Translations under genes and position numbers: made by a program
The notes under the pieces: generated by a model
Told to the model about the DNA's origin: nothing
The model's database searches: none
The model's input: the letters and a program-made list of their open reading frames with translations, nothing else
NCBI GenBank assembly: GCA_003194525.1
Contig: NBIV01000257.1
Span: 62,001 to 126,000, forward strand
DNA: 64,000 bases
Reading direction: 5' to 3'
Source: Gracilariopsis chorda
Taxonomy: Eukaryota > Rhodophyta > Florideophyceae > Gracilariales > Gracilariaceae
Shown: piece by piece, positions 20,625-32,051 of the stretch
How positions within the stretch are numbered: the stretch's first letter is position 1
Layout: every line of letters starts with the position of its first letter

Positions 20625-21481
20625 CAGAAGAGTTATCCCTGAAAAGCTATTGATCTCTCTAGAGTTCTTTGTCAGGACATGATTCAATGCCTGATTACGT
20701 GTTTATGCTCTCATGTAATGAAAGGTGCGTAATCTGAGGTGAGACTGTGGCACATGGCGATTAGAGAGGCTCGTATTACGCGGCACCAGAACCGATGTTG
20801 AAAGTCGCTAACACGCCTATCTTTGTTTGAGATATGTTAGTTTGCTAAATTCTGACATTACATGCCATAGTGACTTGGGATTTCTTCTCTTACGGTGGCT
20901 CGCTACGTGTAGTGGTTTGGCTTTAGTCTTGGAACGAAATCAACTATTGTGGGTAGCTCCGTGCAAAGCAAAGGAACAAGGCTTTACTCGACTCTACACC
21001 CCGTACAGTCAATCAGGCCTTTTCGGGACATAATAGGTTCCATCATAGAGACTTACTATGATAACGCCAACAGTACCTTTTATCTGTGCCGCGCTAGGCC
21101 TACGTTTACGATCATAGAAATGAGTTTGAATACCTGTTCCGTTTCAGATACGCGTGCGTAAGGATAGCTTTACGTGGTGCAGAAGTCTTCAGTGTTTTTC
21201 TGAGTCATCGAAAAAATATGTTTGAGACTAAGATCCGAACATGCACAATAGCCTGGTTTGGTGGTCACTTAGAACAAAGAGTACAAGGGTCAATAGAGTT
21301 TCCACTCTGCAACCCATATTTCTTTTAAAACCTAATCTGTATCTATCCTGAGCAAAAGTGCACATTGTCACTTATAAACTTCCAAACTCGTTCAGTTTGC
21401 ATTGCGACTACGATGCTACCACGGCAGTCTCTTTAGTAGTTGAATTGTTAGTATGATCATCTACACACAGAGTACGTAAGG
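20625..21481. other. Spacer between convergent AK-HSDH and CRAL-TRIO genes
   Basis: About 860 bp with short ORFs only. I see no repeat, RNA gene or domain-bearing coding region. Confidence 0.45.
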
Positions 21482-22426
21482 TCAATACGTAAGCGTGTGT
21501 TCTGGCCATGCCTTCGCGTCATTGTCAATGCGTCTTACCCACTCCAAATGACGCTCTTGTGTCCAAATAGCTGTACCCCCCAAACCAAGATCGACCAAAA
21601 TATTATGTGGTTCAAAGAGCTCGTCGAGCAGATTCTTGTCGTTCTTCCCAACGGTTGTTATTCGCGCTTTAAGCTTACTGCTCATAAAGGACGAAAAGAA
21701 CCCGACAATGTGTTTTAAGAAGAAAGGCGGATGGCATAAGATAATAGAGGCAACACGTACAGGAAAGGACTGAGAGAATGCTTTCTGGATTTCGCCTGGC
21801 ATTCGAAGATCAAGGTTGTGAAGTGCAATGTCTGACATATCGTGTAGAACAACCATTCCATGTGTCTGTGCAGCTGGATACGTGCGGAGTGTCCACTCTA
21901 AAACAGTTGACAACGTTCGTATTGTATCAAGCGCTGAAAAGGAAGACGGATCGTGTTTCGCCATTTTGAGGTGCAGCACTGGGCGTCCTGCTTTGTCTGT
22001 GGTTCCTGATACAAACATGAAGCAAGACTTCAACTGACTCTGTGTTTTATCCAGACGAACTTGCTTATCAGCCGCACTCTCTATTCTTTTGCGCCAACTG
22101 ATAAAGTTCGCAAGCAGCTTTTCTGCGCGTGTCACATCGCCTTTGCGAGCCCTCACAGCCGCCAGAACCCAGAAGTGTTCTGCATCTGCCACCGATTGTC
22201 TTCCTGATTCCAACGCTCTTTGACGAACAGATTCAACTAGCTGGGTTTCTTCTTCTGCAGAACGTATGAATGGAGTCGATATATCTGCTTTGGTTACATG
22301 AGCAATCTCATCCTTTGAGTTCTGTCTGGCCAGAGAACGAAATACACTGAAGAAGGAAGCTATTCCGGACGGTGGCCTTGCATTTCCTTCAAGGCGTTCG
22401 ATGGTATGCGCTGGTGTGTCTGCCAT
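21482..22426 (-). CDS. CRAL-TRIO (Sec14-like) lipid-binding protein
   Basis: Single exon, 314 residues. Residues 75-130 look like the helical CRAL-TRIO N-terminal part, with AVRARKGDVTRAEKLLANFI then SWRK. The lipid-binding fold follows at about 135-290, with HGMVVLHDMSD, the helix LHNLDLR, an FPVRVASIILCHPPFF segment and the closing FEPHNILVDLGLGGT. Family knowledge: Sec14-like proteins carry phosphatidylinositol, other phospholipids or tocopherol-like ligands and link lipid exchange to signalling. No GOLD or transmembrane segment is seen, so it is likely cytosolic. Ligand cannot be told from sequence. The ATG at 22426 is the first Met in the frame. Confidence 0.85.
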   Translation of the reverse strand: MADTPAHTIERLEGNARPPSGIASFFSVFRSLARQNSKDEIAHVTKADISTPFIRSAEEETQLVESVRQRALESGRQSVADAEHFWVLAAVRARKGDVTRAEKLLANFISWRKRIESAADKQVRLDKTQSQLKSCFMFVSGTTDKAGRPVLHLKMAKHDPSSFSALDTIRTLSTVLEWTLRTYPAAQTHGMVVLHDMSDIALHNLDLRMPGEIQKAFSQSFPVRVASIILCHPPFFLKHIVGFFSSFMSSKLKARITTVGKNDKNLLDELFEPHNILVDLGLGGTAIWTQERHLEWVRRIDNDAKAWPEHTLTY

Positions 22427-23586
22427 CTAAAGGTCCCAACTCCCAAGTGTTGTGCAAAGTACGAGGAGCGCACCGTAACTGCGGAGCAAATCAGTAAGAA
22501 ACTGGCAGTTACAGTTCGCCTCGGAGTAGCGGTCGCTAGCAATGATAACCCTTGGTAGCAGTCTAACCTTTTACCCTTAAATTTTGCAACTGCGCTCTTG
22601 CATGGTCAATTGTGATTAGGATAGTGGTCCACCAATGCAATAATCGATCATGGGAACAACTGGCAGTCTCCTCGGAGGTGGGCCACTGAGTTGGACTGTA
22701 TGTAGGCATACAAGTGTCTGCAGGCATCGATTCTGTGCCATTACGACGTACCAGTGACCAGGGTACTGGACATGTTTGACAAAACTTGGCAATCAAGAAA
22801 ATCATTCGCTGCGTGGATATGAAGCAGACCTCCAACTCCGCAATGAATCTTCTTGTTCGACGGAGCTGTTGTTGCCACCGAAACATCTCCTGCTTGCCGT
22901 AAGCAGTATACAAATGGCATCGCGGGCACAGACGAAGTGCAAATGACTTGAGAAATTGTTGTCTGGCAGGCATACGCAATAAAGCGATACGGCTAATACA
23001 GTGCAATCACAAAGAATACCTGCCGATGCTCTTTATGTAGACTAACCCTTACCCGCCGTGGCGTAAAACTCTTGCACTACCACCCCCAGGCATTAAGGTT
23101 ACGTAAACTTCAGTATTACAGCGAAGGTTATGCAGAGAGTAATTTCATGTAGATTTGCAGGTGCACTAATATAAGGGTAAAGGGTTAGCAATCTTTCTCT
23201 ATAAGAATAAGAAGTCTACGAAGCGTAGAAACACTTGTGTCATGCCGCTCGTTGCCCATCGTGCAGCGTACAACGGCAAAATACCATCTGAAGGTGTTAG
23301 CGAGAATACTCATTTCAGAAACTGGCATGGCCCGCGTCTGCTTGCGTCATATGGGCTGACCCATGCTTCTTAGAATGGCGCAGCAACCTCTTGAGAAATC
23401 ATAACGTGCTCGTCAATGTTGTCGCCAGGAATCGTTTGTGTCTTCTGCCCTTGTTGACAAGCCGCCTTCGCTTTCAGCAACTATCTTCACTTCATATCGT
23501 GTCAACCCAAAGAGCACAAAATTGTCAACGAACTGTTGCGTTCAACCACCATCTGAAAACATCGCGTCAGAACTACTACCCTCATT
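22427..23586. other. Spacer between the CRAL-TRIO gene and the next gene
   Basis: About 1.16 kb holding the candidate terminal-inverted-repeat element described separately and the 5' flanks of two divergent genes. No other feature was supported. Confidence 0.4.
22563..23188. mobile_element. Candidate small element with imperfect 32-bp terminal inverted repeats
   Basis: The left end (22563-22593) and the right end (23157-23188) are inverted copies differing at about five places. Both begin with a CTAACC(C/T)TTTACCCTTA motif. A third, shorter copy of the motif lies near 23046. No convincing target duplication flanks the ends. A 147-codon minus-strand ORF (22563-23006) fills most of the interior and has a CPRC pair but no recognisable domain. 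It could be a MITE-like element or just a dispersed motif. Confidence 0.35.
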
Positions 23587-24474
23587 ATGTCGCGTCTGCC
23601 CCACGCACGCCCTCCCCAGGATTCTCAGCCAGAGGTGACAGAGCAGCGAAGTGAATCAAGTGTCCAACAACCATCCGCTGGCCAGTCCCAACATGCATCA
23701 TTCACAATATCCCCTATTCGTCTTCTGAATGGGAAAACTGACCCACCACTCCTGTCCGGTTTCTTACGAAACGGCAGCCGACAGACAGATTCACGTAGGC
23801 TTTCATCAACATTTCCTGTTCAAAGCTACGTGATTCGCAACAACCGAAGTCTCTACGACCGCGGAGAGAATATGGTCTATGCTCCTCCAGCGAATCCTCG
23901 TGAAGCTGTGGATTTCTTCGAACAATGCACACCACTCTTCAAGACAAAAATCGTACGGGATGGTTCCATCCTTGGCTACATCATTCACGACTTACAGCAA
24001 GATCGTTCACTGCTTAAAATTCATTTCCACGGTGACACTACCAACCCTTTCTCCAGGGCGTTTAAAGCCTTTGTTCGGAGTCCCGTTTTGAAGTGGGACG
24101 TAGAGAACTGGGGCTTGTACCAAGATATGCCAGTTGGTGCAAATATGGGATTGATTCAAGAGGTATTCCCGGACAATCGAGTATTCTTCCCAGCATCAGA
24201 GACTGGTATGCCGCGACTAGAAATGCAGACAGCGGCATCTCTTGGCCTCAAATATTACTTTGCTGTCACCAATATTCCAGAGCCTATAGGGGAGGTGGAT
24301 TCTAGCCTCATAGCAAGATTTGCACCGAGGAGTGAAGCCTATTACATGAACATCCGCAACTGCACCAGAGAAGAAGCTGTTCTTTGGCTCGCAATGGTTA
24401 TCGCGACAGATATGAAACGGCGAAAGGTACAGAACACGAAGTACGGACCGGGGCTACCACTGTACGCTCTTTAA
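23587..24474 (+). CDS. Unrecognised protein, 295 residues
   Basis: A single long frame with globular, evenly mixed composition after a Ser/Gln/Pro-rich first 75 residues. I cannot assign a family. The core (about 80-280) has alternating hydrophobic and charged segments such as ILGYIIHDLQQDRSLLKIHF, an FPASETGMP loop and a C-terminal helix WLAMVIATDMKRRK. No signal peptide is clear and no transmembrane segment is seen. The N-terminus could be an organelle-targeting leader, but it contains acidic residues. It is isolated, with the CRAL-TRIO gene divergent upstream. The length and non-repetitive composition make a real gene likely; function is unknown. Confidence 0.65.
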   Translation: MSRLPHARPPQDSQPEVTEQRSESSVQQPSAGQSQHASFTISPIRLLNGKTDPPLLSGFLRNGSRQTDSRRLSSTFPVQSYVIRNNRSLYDRGENMVYAPPANPREAVDFFEQCTPLFKTKIVRDGSILGYIIHDLQQDRSLLKIHFHGDTTNPFSRAFKAFVRSPVLKWDVENWGLYQDMPVGANMGLIQEVFPDNRVFFPASETGMPRLEMQTAASLGLKYYFAVTNIPEPIGEVDSSLIARFAPRSEAYYMNIRNCTREEAVLWLAMVIATDMKRRKVQNTKYGPGLPLYAL

Positions 24475-27144
24475 AATATCTGTCATGCTTTGTTCGAGGG
24501 GAAACTAAGTACCATAGGCAGTGATGCGCGCACATCCTGCTGGAAAAAGAAGGGCGAGTAATCTTAGACGTTCAAAAGCCCAACTGCGGGATCAGTGTTT
24601 CTCTTACTACCATGTAGGACGCTTTGGGCGTTAAATGAGAAAGAACGCGTTTCTCCCCCCGCCCCTCCCCTAGCCTTTACGCTGCTACTCCTCTCGTGCA
24701 GATGAGACCCTTTACCCAACGTCCGGAATGCCCAGATGCTATAAGGGCATGTACAGAGTAATCTCTGTCGTGTATCCGTTACCGAAATGCATCAGGTATA
24801 TCGTGATGTCATCCCAAGGAGGTAACATGCGCTCATGATAAGACTACACATCGTTCACAAATATGGTCTACATTGCGTCTCTGTCTCTCGATAGTGTTCG
24901 TTCACTTTGGTAGTATCGATACAGGCTCATCGTCAAGAAGAAATTGCTTGCGCTTGTGCTAAACTACGTCCCCATGGCTGCCTGCCACACCATCTAGTCC
25001 GGCAAGAACTCTATCGTATCAGGAAAATCTGTTACGTCAACCGACCTGTGTCGTTGCCGGCGCTGTTCTTCGCTCACAGCCCCTGTAGATAAGTTAGAAA
25101 CCTGCATTTCTTTCACGAACACCCCAGCAAAAAGTGTTGTTTGTTGAAATCGCCCAATACAGATTCTATATTGAATGTTCTTCACTCGTTCACGACCTTC
25201 CGAAAGGCTGTAAGAGACTATTAAGATAGGCTGGACGAGGAAGCTAAATGGAGAAGCGATCGGGTCTACTAGGGGAACTCAGCCGTCAAGTAGAAATTAC
25301 CTTCTAGACATCTAGAAGGTAATGCAGAGTCGTATTTGTCACCAGAATCTAGTCAACACTTCGAAGTCAACAGTCATGACGTTTCGACCCGTAGTCAGTC
25401 ATGGTAGTCATGTTACCTGTAATGAAGCATCCCGTGCAACACAGAGCACTAAACGAAGCTCCTTGTGGGTGAAAAAGACCGTTCTGAGGCAAACAATTTT
25501 TTCCAGGTCGTTTTCGGCGTACACGCGAATCAATTCTGTCATCTCCCACGGGCACAAGCTGATCCGCCTTCACGAGGTGTGCCCGTCTTCCCCTGCGCCG
25601 AGTGAGGGAAGCGAAATGGACAAGCAACTGGGTCTCCAAGAGAGATCGACAACCAATCCACCGTTCGAGGCCGGAAAGGTTGTTGGAATTCTTGTGGAGA
25701 GAGGGATTCATCAAAAAGAATACCTACCACGCCGTCGGAATTAGTGGCGTGCGCCCGCAAAAATACGTACATAAATGCATACATCTCCCACAGGCTTGGT
25801 GGAGAAGATTGGCTTTCGTTGTTTCCCTACAAACGGCCAAGCACTAAACAACCGCCCCGCTGACGCCAACTATGCTTGAGCTGATATAGCAGCGCGCTCA
25901 TTCTGTAGTGCTGGGTGACGATGCTCGTAGACATGTTTTTGTTCAGACTTCTCCGTCTTTGACAACACTACAAACAGATAGCGGTTTCCCATTGTTTAAA
26001 GTAAAAAATAAAGAATCTTCCGTAAAGTGGTCGACAAAGATATAAGTGTACCGTTTTCTCTACCCTTTATGCCATTCCGCGTCGCTCTTGAGTTTCTCTT
26101 TGTTGCTTACGAGAGTCGCATAGCTGTGGTGAAAGCATTTGGATGCTATAGATTGGTTTTGAGCGGAGGAAACGGTTCTGTTTGGCATTTGTGGTTGATG
26201 GTATAGGGAGAACTGAGTCATGACATACAATATCACTACAAAAGCTTCGTAGCCAAAGGAAGTGTTGCAAGATATTGACCACGGGAACGAAATACGCGAG
26301 CTAATAGAGGTACTGGCATTACTTGGGGCGACTGTAAAATCAAAAAGCGTTATATACGAGAAGGTAGAGTTTTGCGGTTCTTCACTTCTGGTTATCAAAG
26401 ATGACTTGCAATTTGATGTGTGTGTGTGTGTTTACGGGCCCTTAATTCCGAGGCAACTCTATTAACTTTCTAGAAGCAGAAGGCTAACCATCTATTCGGC
26501 AACGGCGGCTAAATTCCAGTAATAGACCCAATCGCATCTCCATTTGGCTTCCTCATCCGGCGTAACTTTTGATAGTGCTTTTGTAGCCTTTCGGAAGGTC
26601 TAAACACCTGACGGGCGGAACTGCATGTACTGTTTACAACCTGATGGTCCCACGGTCAAAAATCATACCTTTTTATGTCTAGTCAGTCAGTCACAAATAC
26701 GGCCATGTCTAGACCTTAATACTGCTGACCGAATGAGACACTGCCCGTATGAACCGAAAGTCACGCACACACAAATAAGCACATCCTTCCAGTTTCTAGG
26801 CATACTTTAACCCTTTCCAATGCACCCCAGAACGAAGACATGGTAGCCTGGTCTTCGTACGAGAAACTTCTTGCTGTCCTGGTGACGGCAAACGATAAAT
26901 ACACTGACGACAGATACGCTAACGAAGAAAGTACGATCTCAGTAGGTACACGTCGTAGAGAGAACTGAATTTTGATCCCCCATGAACATACAGGATTCGT
27001 GATGAATCTGATATACGGGGAGCGTTTTATCTTTTGCAAGATGGAGATAGGATTCTTTCCATAAGGCTTTCTCTACACCTGCAGAAATAGAGACTCAAAG
27101 GTTCGCATAGGATTGTACTTACTCACTACAAACAAGTCACGAAA
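24475..27144. other. 2.7-kb intergenic region
   Basis: Only short ORFs on both strands (for example 25322-25744), none with a domain. It contains a perfect 13-bp palindromic hairpin at 25296-25323 and a short TG repeat near 26418-26431. I see no RNA gene. Confidence 0.45.
25296..25323. repeat. Perfect 13-bp inverted repeat with 2-base loop
   Basis: Arms 25296-25308 and 25311-25323 are exact reverse complements around CA. This is a tight hairpin or cruciform in the intergenic region. Confidence 0.75.
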
Positions 27145-28935
27145 CTAAACAAAATCCTGTTCCTTTCGCAAACAGTTCATTACTAAGCCCTTGAGGAAGA
27201 ATTTCTTCTTAGCTGGATTTTGATCATAAGCAGGACCAGCAACAAAACCACATTTCCGCACTTTGCATGCCTTTTTCACAGCAGTTTGCAAACCACCAGA
27301 ACCTTGGAAGTAGACAATGTTGTCATCAGGAATTGTCTTGTAGAAGTTAAAACGTCCACGGTTAAGACTGATTCTTGTCGGCTTCATCGGCTCATCACTC
27401 TGAGATGAGAATGAGTCCTGAGAGACTTTTCTTCCAATAAACCTATCTTTGTCTTCGAATAAAGCAGATAATCGCCTGTCGTCGTCATGTTGTCCAGTCA
27501 ACGCGATGGATACGTTCAGATTAAAATGTCTGTCTTTCTCAAGAAGCTCTTCAAATACACGCACAACCCATTCGAAAAGACCGGCATCAGCGCATGTGTA
27601 TAGAATCGTAAGATAAGGAGGTTGGTACTTGGTATGAAGCTGAATGGCATCAATGAGATATCCAGCAGCAGATCCTCCAGCAATCAGCGTAACAGCGCGT
27701 CTTCCGTCAAGGCTAATCTTCACGCGATCAGACATTGATCCTAAAAACGGTCCCCACTGGTATATTTGTAGATCTGCAGCTTCCGCTACACGTTGAGTGT
27801 GGGAAACTTTGTCCTTTCTTCCCAAGCGAGGAGTTCTTTTCGAGTGGTAAACCCGAATAAGCAGACAAGTTGTCCACGGCTTCCCTTCGCACAGGTTTAA
27901 ACCTTGTCGGTTCTCGAAGGCAGTGAAAACATGAGCTCGCTCCAGCAAAGACGATCGGACAAGTCGGAGATAGTACTTTGGTCCAACTGTTTCTAAAGTC
28001 TTTCGCTCGTCAGAGAAAAGTAACATATAGTCTTCACTCAGATGCTGACGGTGCATCAATGGTTTCGACCTTCTCCAGTATGAGCCGATTACAGAGTCCA
28101 CAATCCATGCAACGAAAAAAGGAGTGTTCAGGATCCATGAGTGAGGATGGGTATGCCGACGAACAATATCAATGAAGTATAATACATTGATTATGTTATG
28201 GAGGTGAATTCCTAAATGCCAGCGGGTGTGCAGCCATCGCACACTCAATGGGAGAAGTATGGCTAACAGAATTGTCATCTCTACAATGCGGAAGACGTCG
28301 TCTCCTTGAAGTCCCATTGTTTTTGTTTCGTTGTTGATGTCTTTGAAGCCTTTCGGTCCCCTCTCAGAAAGAATCCATTCGAAACTTCCCAGAATGACCT
28401 CAGCATTCCATCCATGAACGATGCACGGAAACAAGATGCTCCAGACATGTAGAAGGGTCCACACCGCAATAGCAATTCCGTTCCATTTGTGCAACCTGCG
28501 GTTACCTTCGACAGAATCTGTGAAGTCGACGACATGTCGAGCGATCCATGACTCAGCTACAAAATTCATGCTTGTTTTCATCATAGTGAAAAGAAGAAGA
28601 TTGAGAGCGACGATGGAGTATCTGCCACTGATGCGAGCAACTGCATCGTAGAACTTCACTGCCCATGGTCCGGGTTTCAGGCCATCTGTAAAGTCACTAC
28701 CGGCAGAACCAGTACCGATAGTGTACATCTGGCGAGGCCACACATTCCATACGAATCGATCGACTACAGCTAGAAGTGTAAAAGTTCCAAAGCAAACCCA
28801 TACCAGCAACTCATAGTTCAAAGGAGCGTACCTTAAACGACGACGAGGCATCTGCTTCTGCAGTTCTTCTTCCAAGACCTGCACGTTCCCATTATTCTGT
28901 ACATCCGTCGCCACGTTGTGAAGTGCATTAGGCAT
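27145..28935 (-). CDS. Ferric reductase/NADPH oxidase-like transmembrane oxidoreductase
   Basis: Single exon of 596 residues. After a cytosolic leader of about 40 residues come hydrophobic segments near 43-65, 105-122, 150-172, 215-235 and 270-290, as in the ferric-reductase domain. HKWNGIAIAVWTLLH gives the H-X13-H heme spacing. More histidines (HLGIHLHN, RRHTHPH) could form the second pair, but spacing is less regular. The C-terminal half has a glycine-rich LIAGGSAAGYLIDAI and a final VYFQGSGGL, in the places of the NADPH-binding motifs. The usual HPFT FAD motif is not recognisable. No EF-hands are present. Family knowledge: such enzymes pass electrons from NADPH across a membrane to ferric iron or oxygen. 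Substrate cannot be told. Confidence 0.75.
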   Translation of the reverse strand: MPNALHNVATDVQNNGNVQVLEEELQKQMPRRRLRYAPLNYELLVWVCFGTFTLLAVVDRFVWNVWPRQMYTIGTGSAGSDFTDGLKPGPWAVKFYDAVARISGRYSIVALNLLLFTMMKTSMNFVAESWIARHVVDFTDSVEGNRRLHKWNGIAIAVWTLLHVWSILFPCIVHGWNAEVILGSFEWILSERGPKGFKDINNETKTMGLQGDDVFRIVEMTILLAILLPLSVRWLHTRWHLGIHLHNIINVLYFIDIVRRHTHPHSWILNTPFFVAWIVDSVIGSYWRRSKPLMHRQHLSEDYMLLFSDERKTLETVGPKYYLRLVRSSLLERAHVFTAFENRQGLNLCEGKPWTTCLLIRVYHSKRTPRLGRKDKVSHTQRVAEAADLQIYQWGPFLGSMSDRVKISLDGRRAVTLIAGGSAAGYLIDAIQLHTKYQPPYLTILYTCADAGLFEWVVRVFEELLEKDRHFNLNVSIALTGQHDDDRRLSALFEDKDRFIGRKVSQDSFSSQSDEPMKPTRISLNRGRFNFYKTIPDDNIVYFQGSGGLQTAVKKACKVRKCGFVAGPAYDQNPAKKKFFLKGLVMNCLRKEQDFV

Positions 28936-29585
28936 ATCGCTTCGCTACGAAGCAGTGGTATCACTGTATCTGAACGTTGAACCTGCCGATAAAACAAGTT
29001 CGTAATGCTTCGCAAAGGACGCACACTCTCGCACGATGTGAGGAAGGGTGAAGTCATGTTTTATACCTGTCAGAAGTAGCTGGTTGAGCGACGCAAGCAA
29101 TGGCTGCTTACGGTGTACTGGGAAGTACCAGCACCTCTCACCAAGCACAACACTCAAACATAAAGCACAGCAGTTAATCATTGTTGCTTCAATCTCAGTG
29201 TTCGATGCGTGTGTCGCAGAACGGATGAGAGGCAGGAGCTCGGAAAGTCATTGTTGTGAAGACGGGATAAATACAACAACGAGGGGAAAGATCCAAGAAT
29301 TCTTGGCTGCTGTGCGCTTTCTCGTCTCACCTTTCTTCTAACATTAGCTGGGGAACAGCTACCACACACTCTTCTATGATTCAACATATTTACGGTACGC
29401 TAATGTATGCTTTGAATGGGGCTCTCAGATGAAACTTGTCGAGAGTGCGTGCATCGTTGAGCTTTCATCCCGAGTCACGTGGCACTGATTAGCAGTCCAC
29501 CATGGTACGCTTGAGGTGAATATTTTGGTGCCAGTTTGATAAACGCAAGTGCTGGTGGGCTCAGAATTGGATAACTGTAAAAGAG

Positions 29586-29647
29586 AAGTGCAAGCGACTT
29601 CTCTACGTGTTGCATGATGCAACACGTAGATGAAGTCGCTCGCACTT
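29586..29647. repeat. 30-bp foldback hairpin with 1-base loop
   Basis: Arms 29586-29615 and 29617-29647 are reverse complements with one mismatch and one single-base bulge. It is similar in size and form to the hairpin at 131-197 but different in sequence. Confidence 0.75.
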
Positions 29648-31481
29648 GCATGGTGGGAGGTGTATGAGCGAATGTTACAGCGTATGCGGTATCCCTACAA
29701 CCGTTGTGCGCTCTGTAGAAATAGAAGAATAGAACTGTACACGTAAATACAAGAGTGTATGAAGACGCATGGCCTCCAGAAATCTGTTGGCGTTTGATGT
29801 CACGTAATGCGCGCACATTTGCGTTTCGAGGTCTGGACTCGGGAAGCAACAAGGCGCCACACTGTTTCCATTCAATGATTCGGTATGTTGGCACCGATTG
29901 TCATTTCCGGAAACGTTCTGCGCCCGTTGAACCAGTCTTATTCGAAGCAACGGAATGGCAACATGTTATACCCTGCAGCTTGGCCACCGCTTTGCTGCTG
30001 TCAAGACAACCATCCATATGCCTTACCGATTTGCCACGGACTTTGCCAACTCAAAGTTAGGATCTTTGGATCTGGATCCAGCTACGATAGGCTGCATTCG
30101 TCAACGACCGTATAAACCACGCCGCAAGTGGAGTACTGGGCACGGAGTGAATCGGCACGACCATCCTTTTCTCGCTACCCTTGCCTTCCTTCTTCCTCCC
30201 TCGTTGTTTCTTCCCTCGCCTCAGCCCTCCTTGTCACTCGTTCATAGTCATGGACATTGCGCAGTGTCATCGAGTAAGGGATAAGAGTTTAGCGGTCCCT
30301 TTGCTCTTTGGTAGTGCAGTAATTGGGCAAGCACTTCATCCAAGACGACAAACTCAGCATGCACAGTAGCGACAATGAATCAAAGTGCATTTTAGTTACA
30401 GAGATATTTGAGATTGCTGCTTACCACTCTTAGAATGAACATCCGATAACGGGTGAAAAGAAATAGTCTCCCGATTAGGGCTCTCTCGGAGGCCAGCATC
30501 CCAAGTGATTCGAATGCATTAACATTTTTGTCTACGAACCCTTATGTTTGGTCATGTTCTAGAGACATTTGCTTTCATCTCAACACGAGAAGACGTTTGT
30601 CGTTGAAGGACATGTTTTTGTTCCCACTCTTAGCACAACAGTCTGAGCACTGCAATAGCGCTCTTGAATGGCGACCCGCAAGACCAAGGAAGCAGTGCAT
30701 TAAAAAGCTGAACATTTGGCAGAGCGCATATTGCTACATTGTCGGAAGAAAGTCGATTTGAACGCAACAACTGTCCTCATTGCGAGAACCAAGAAAAGAA
30801 AAGCGTTCTAAACATGTTCATGATGTTTAAAAAGGTTTTCTCCTTGCATGATGTGAAAGTGACTGAAAAAGAACTTCGGGCTTTGTTGTAATAAGAAGAT
30901 AAGTAAAGTTTGACATTGGAGTGACAAGGGTACCGAAACGTACACTGCAACTTACGGATGTTGACCAGGAAAGAACACAGTAAAGTGCACCATCATTGTT
31001 TCATACACGCTACAATCCCCCTATTGCGAAGGAGGGGCTTACATGAGCGAACAAACAGTTCAAGACTTCGGCGGTTTGTGCGAGCCTTACCACCGCCCGC
31101 CCTGTTGGAAGTAAGTCGTCATTCAGCCAACGCACACACTACCTCCCCAGTTAATTGTCCAAGGGTACGTGCATGACTTCCCCTGGTGAGCCTGTCTCCG
31201 TGAACGAACAATCTAAGCGGAGCGAAACGAGTTTGCAGTCGCTTCTCCCATGGTGTATGGTTCTGTCTGGAGACCAGAATAACGATTTCGACCCCACAGT
31301 ATACAAAAACAACCGTCCTACGTTTGTCGTCTGAGTGGTTCTCGAGTACCGTTGATACCTTTGTACTTGACTTGCTTGTCACAACAATTAACTTTTCTCT
31401 CTCTTTAGTATGGTCCGTCGCTCCTGATTTCGAAGCGACAGGAGATCTATCTAATTACAGGTAGTTCTCTCTCTTGAAGAA

Positions 31482-31517
31482 GGCCAAAAACTTTGATCAT
31501 CGTCGCAGTTTTTGGCC
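31482..31517. repeat. 11-bp perfect inverted repeat
   Basis: Arms 31482-31492 and 31507-31517 (GGCCAAAAACT and its complement) enclose a 14-base loop. It could be a terminator-like or foldback structure; no gene ends nearby. Confidence 0.5.
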
Positions 31518-31876
31518 TCCGTAGGAGTCCCGGTTGCTTACTCGTTTCGCTCCCCCCGTTGTTACGCGGAGTTATGGAGACAGGCACACCGCGAGAAGGC
31601 GAGTAGCTAGTGCCCACAACAATTAACAGCTCACGCTTCTCAGCAGCATGTTCTCATCCAGCAGTGCACCATTGCAGAGCATCTATGATACACTCTGCGA
31701 AATTCAAATAAGTCCAGTAGACCGCAGGCCTAGCTCGCGATGAGCAAGGCAGGTCAAAGTCGAAGTAGTTCATAGACAGTGGAATAGAGTAGCATTCAAA
31801 GTGATAGTACCGAAATATCAAAGTAAAACTCAAACAACAACTTTAGGATTTAGTATGTGAAACAAGTGGCTCCATT

Positions 31877-31891
31877 GCGTGCTTCGCACGC
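31877..31891 (-). other. Helitron 3'-terminal hairpin
   Basis: GCGTGC and GCACGC pair around a 3-base loop, 15 bases from the inferred 3' end. The position and GC content fit the termination hairpin of Helitrons. The same hairpin is present in the second copy near 48870. Confidence 0.65.
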
Positions 31892-32051
31892 GTTAGGGAG
31901 TGAAAGAAGCATTAGAGTGAAAGGAGTATTTGGGTACCGTGTTTTGGGTAGTTTGTTTGTAGAATGCAAGTATTTTTGGGTAGTAAGAAGGGAGAAGAAA
32001 AGAAAAAATGAAAGAAAAAAGAAGAGGTTTACTTAAAGCTATCAAGTTCGT

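Larger units (their letters stand above)
28936..31861. other. 2.9-kb intergenic region before the transposon-rich half
   Basis: No supported gene; the ORFs are short and mutually overlapping. Two strong hairpins are listed separately (29586-29647 and 31482-31517). From 31862 the Helitron begins. Confidence 0.45.

Noticed and set aside
23041-23193. Telomere or interstitial telomeric repeat from CTAACCC-type words
   Set aside because: Only single, imperfect motif copies; no tandem array.
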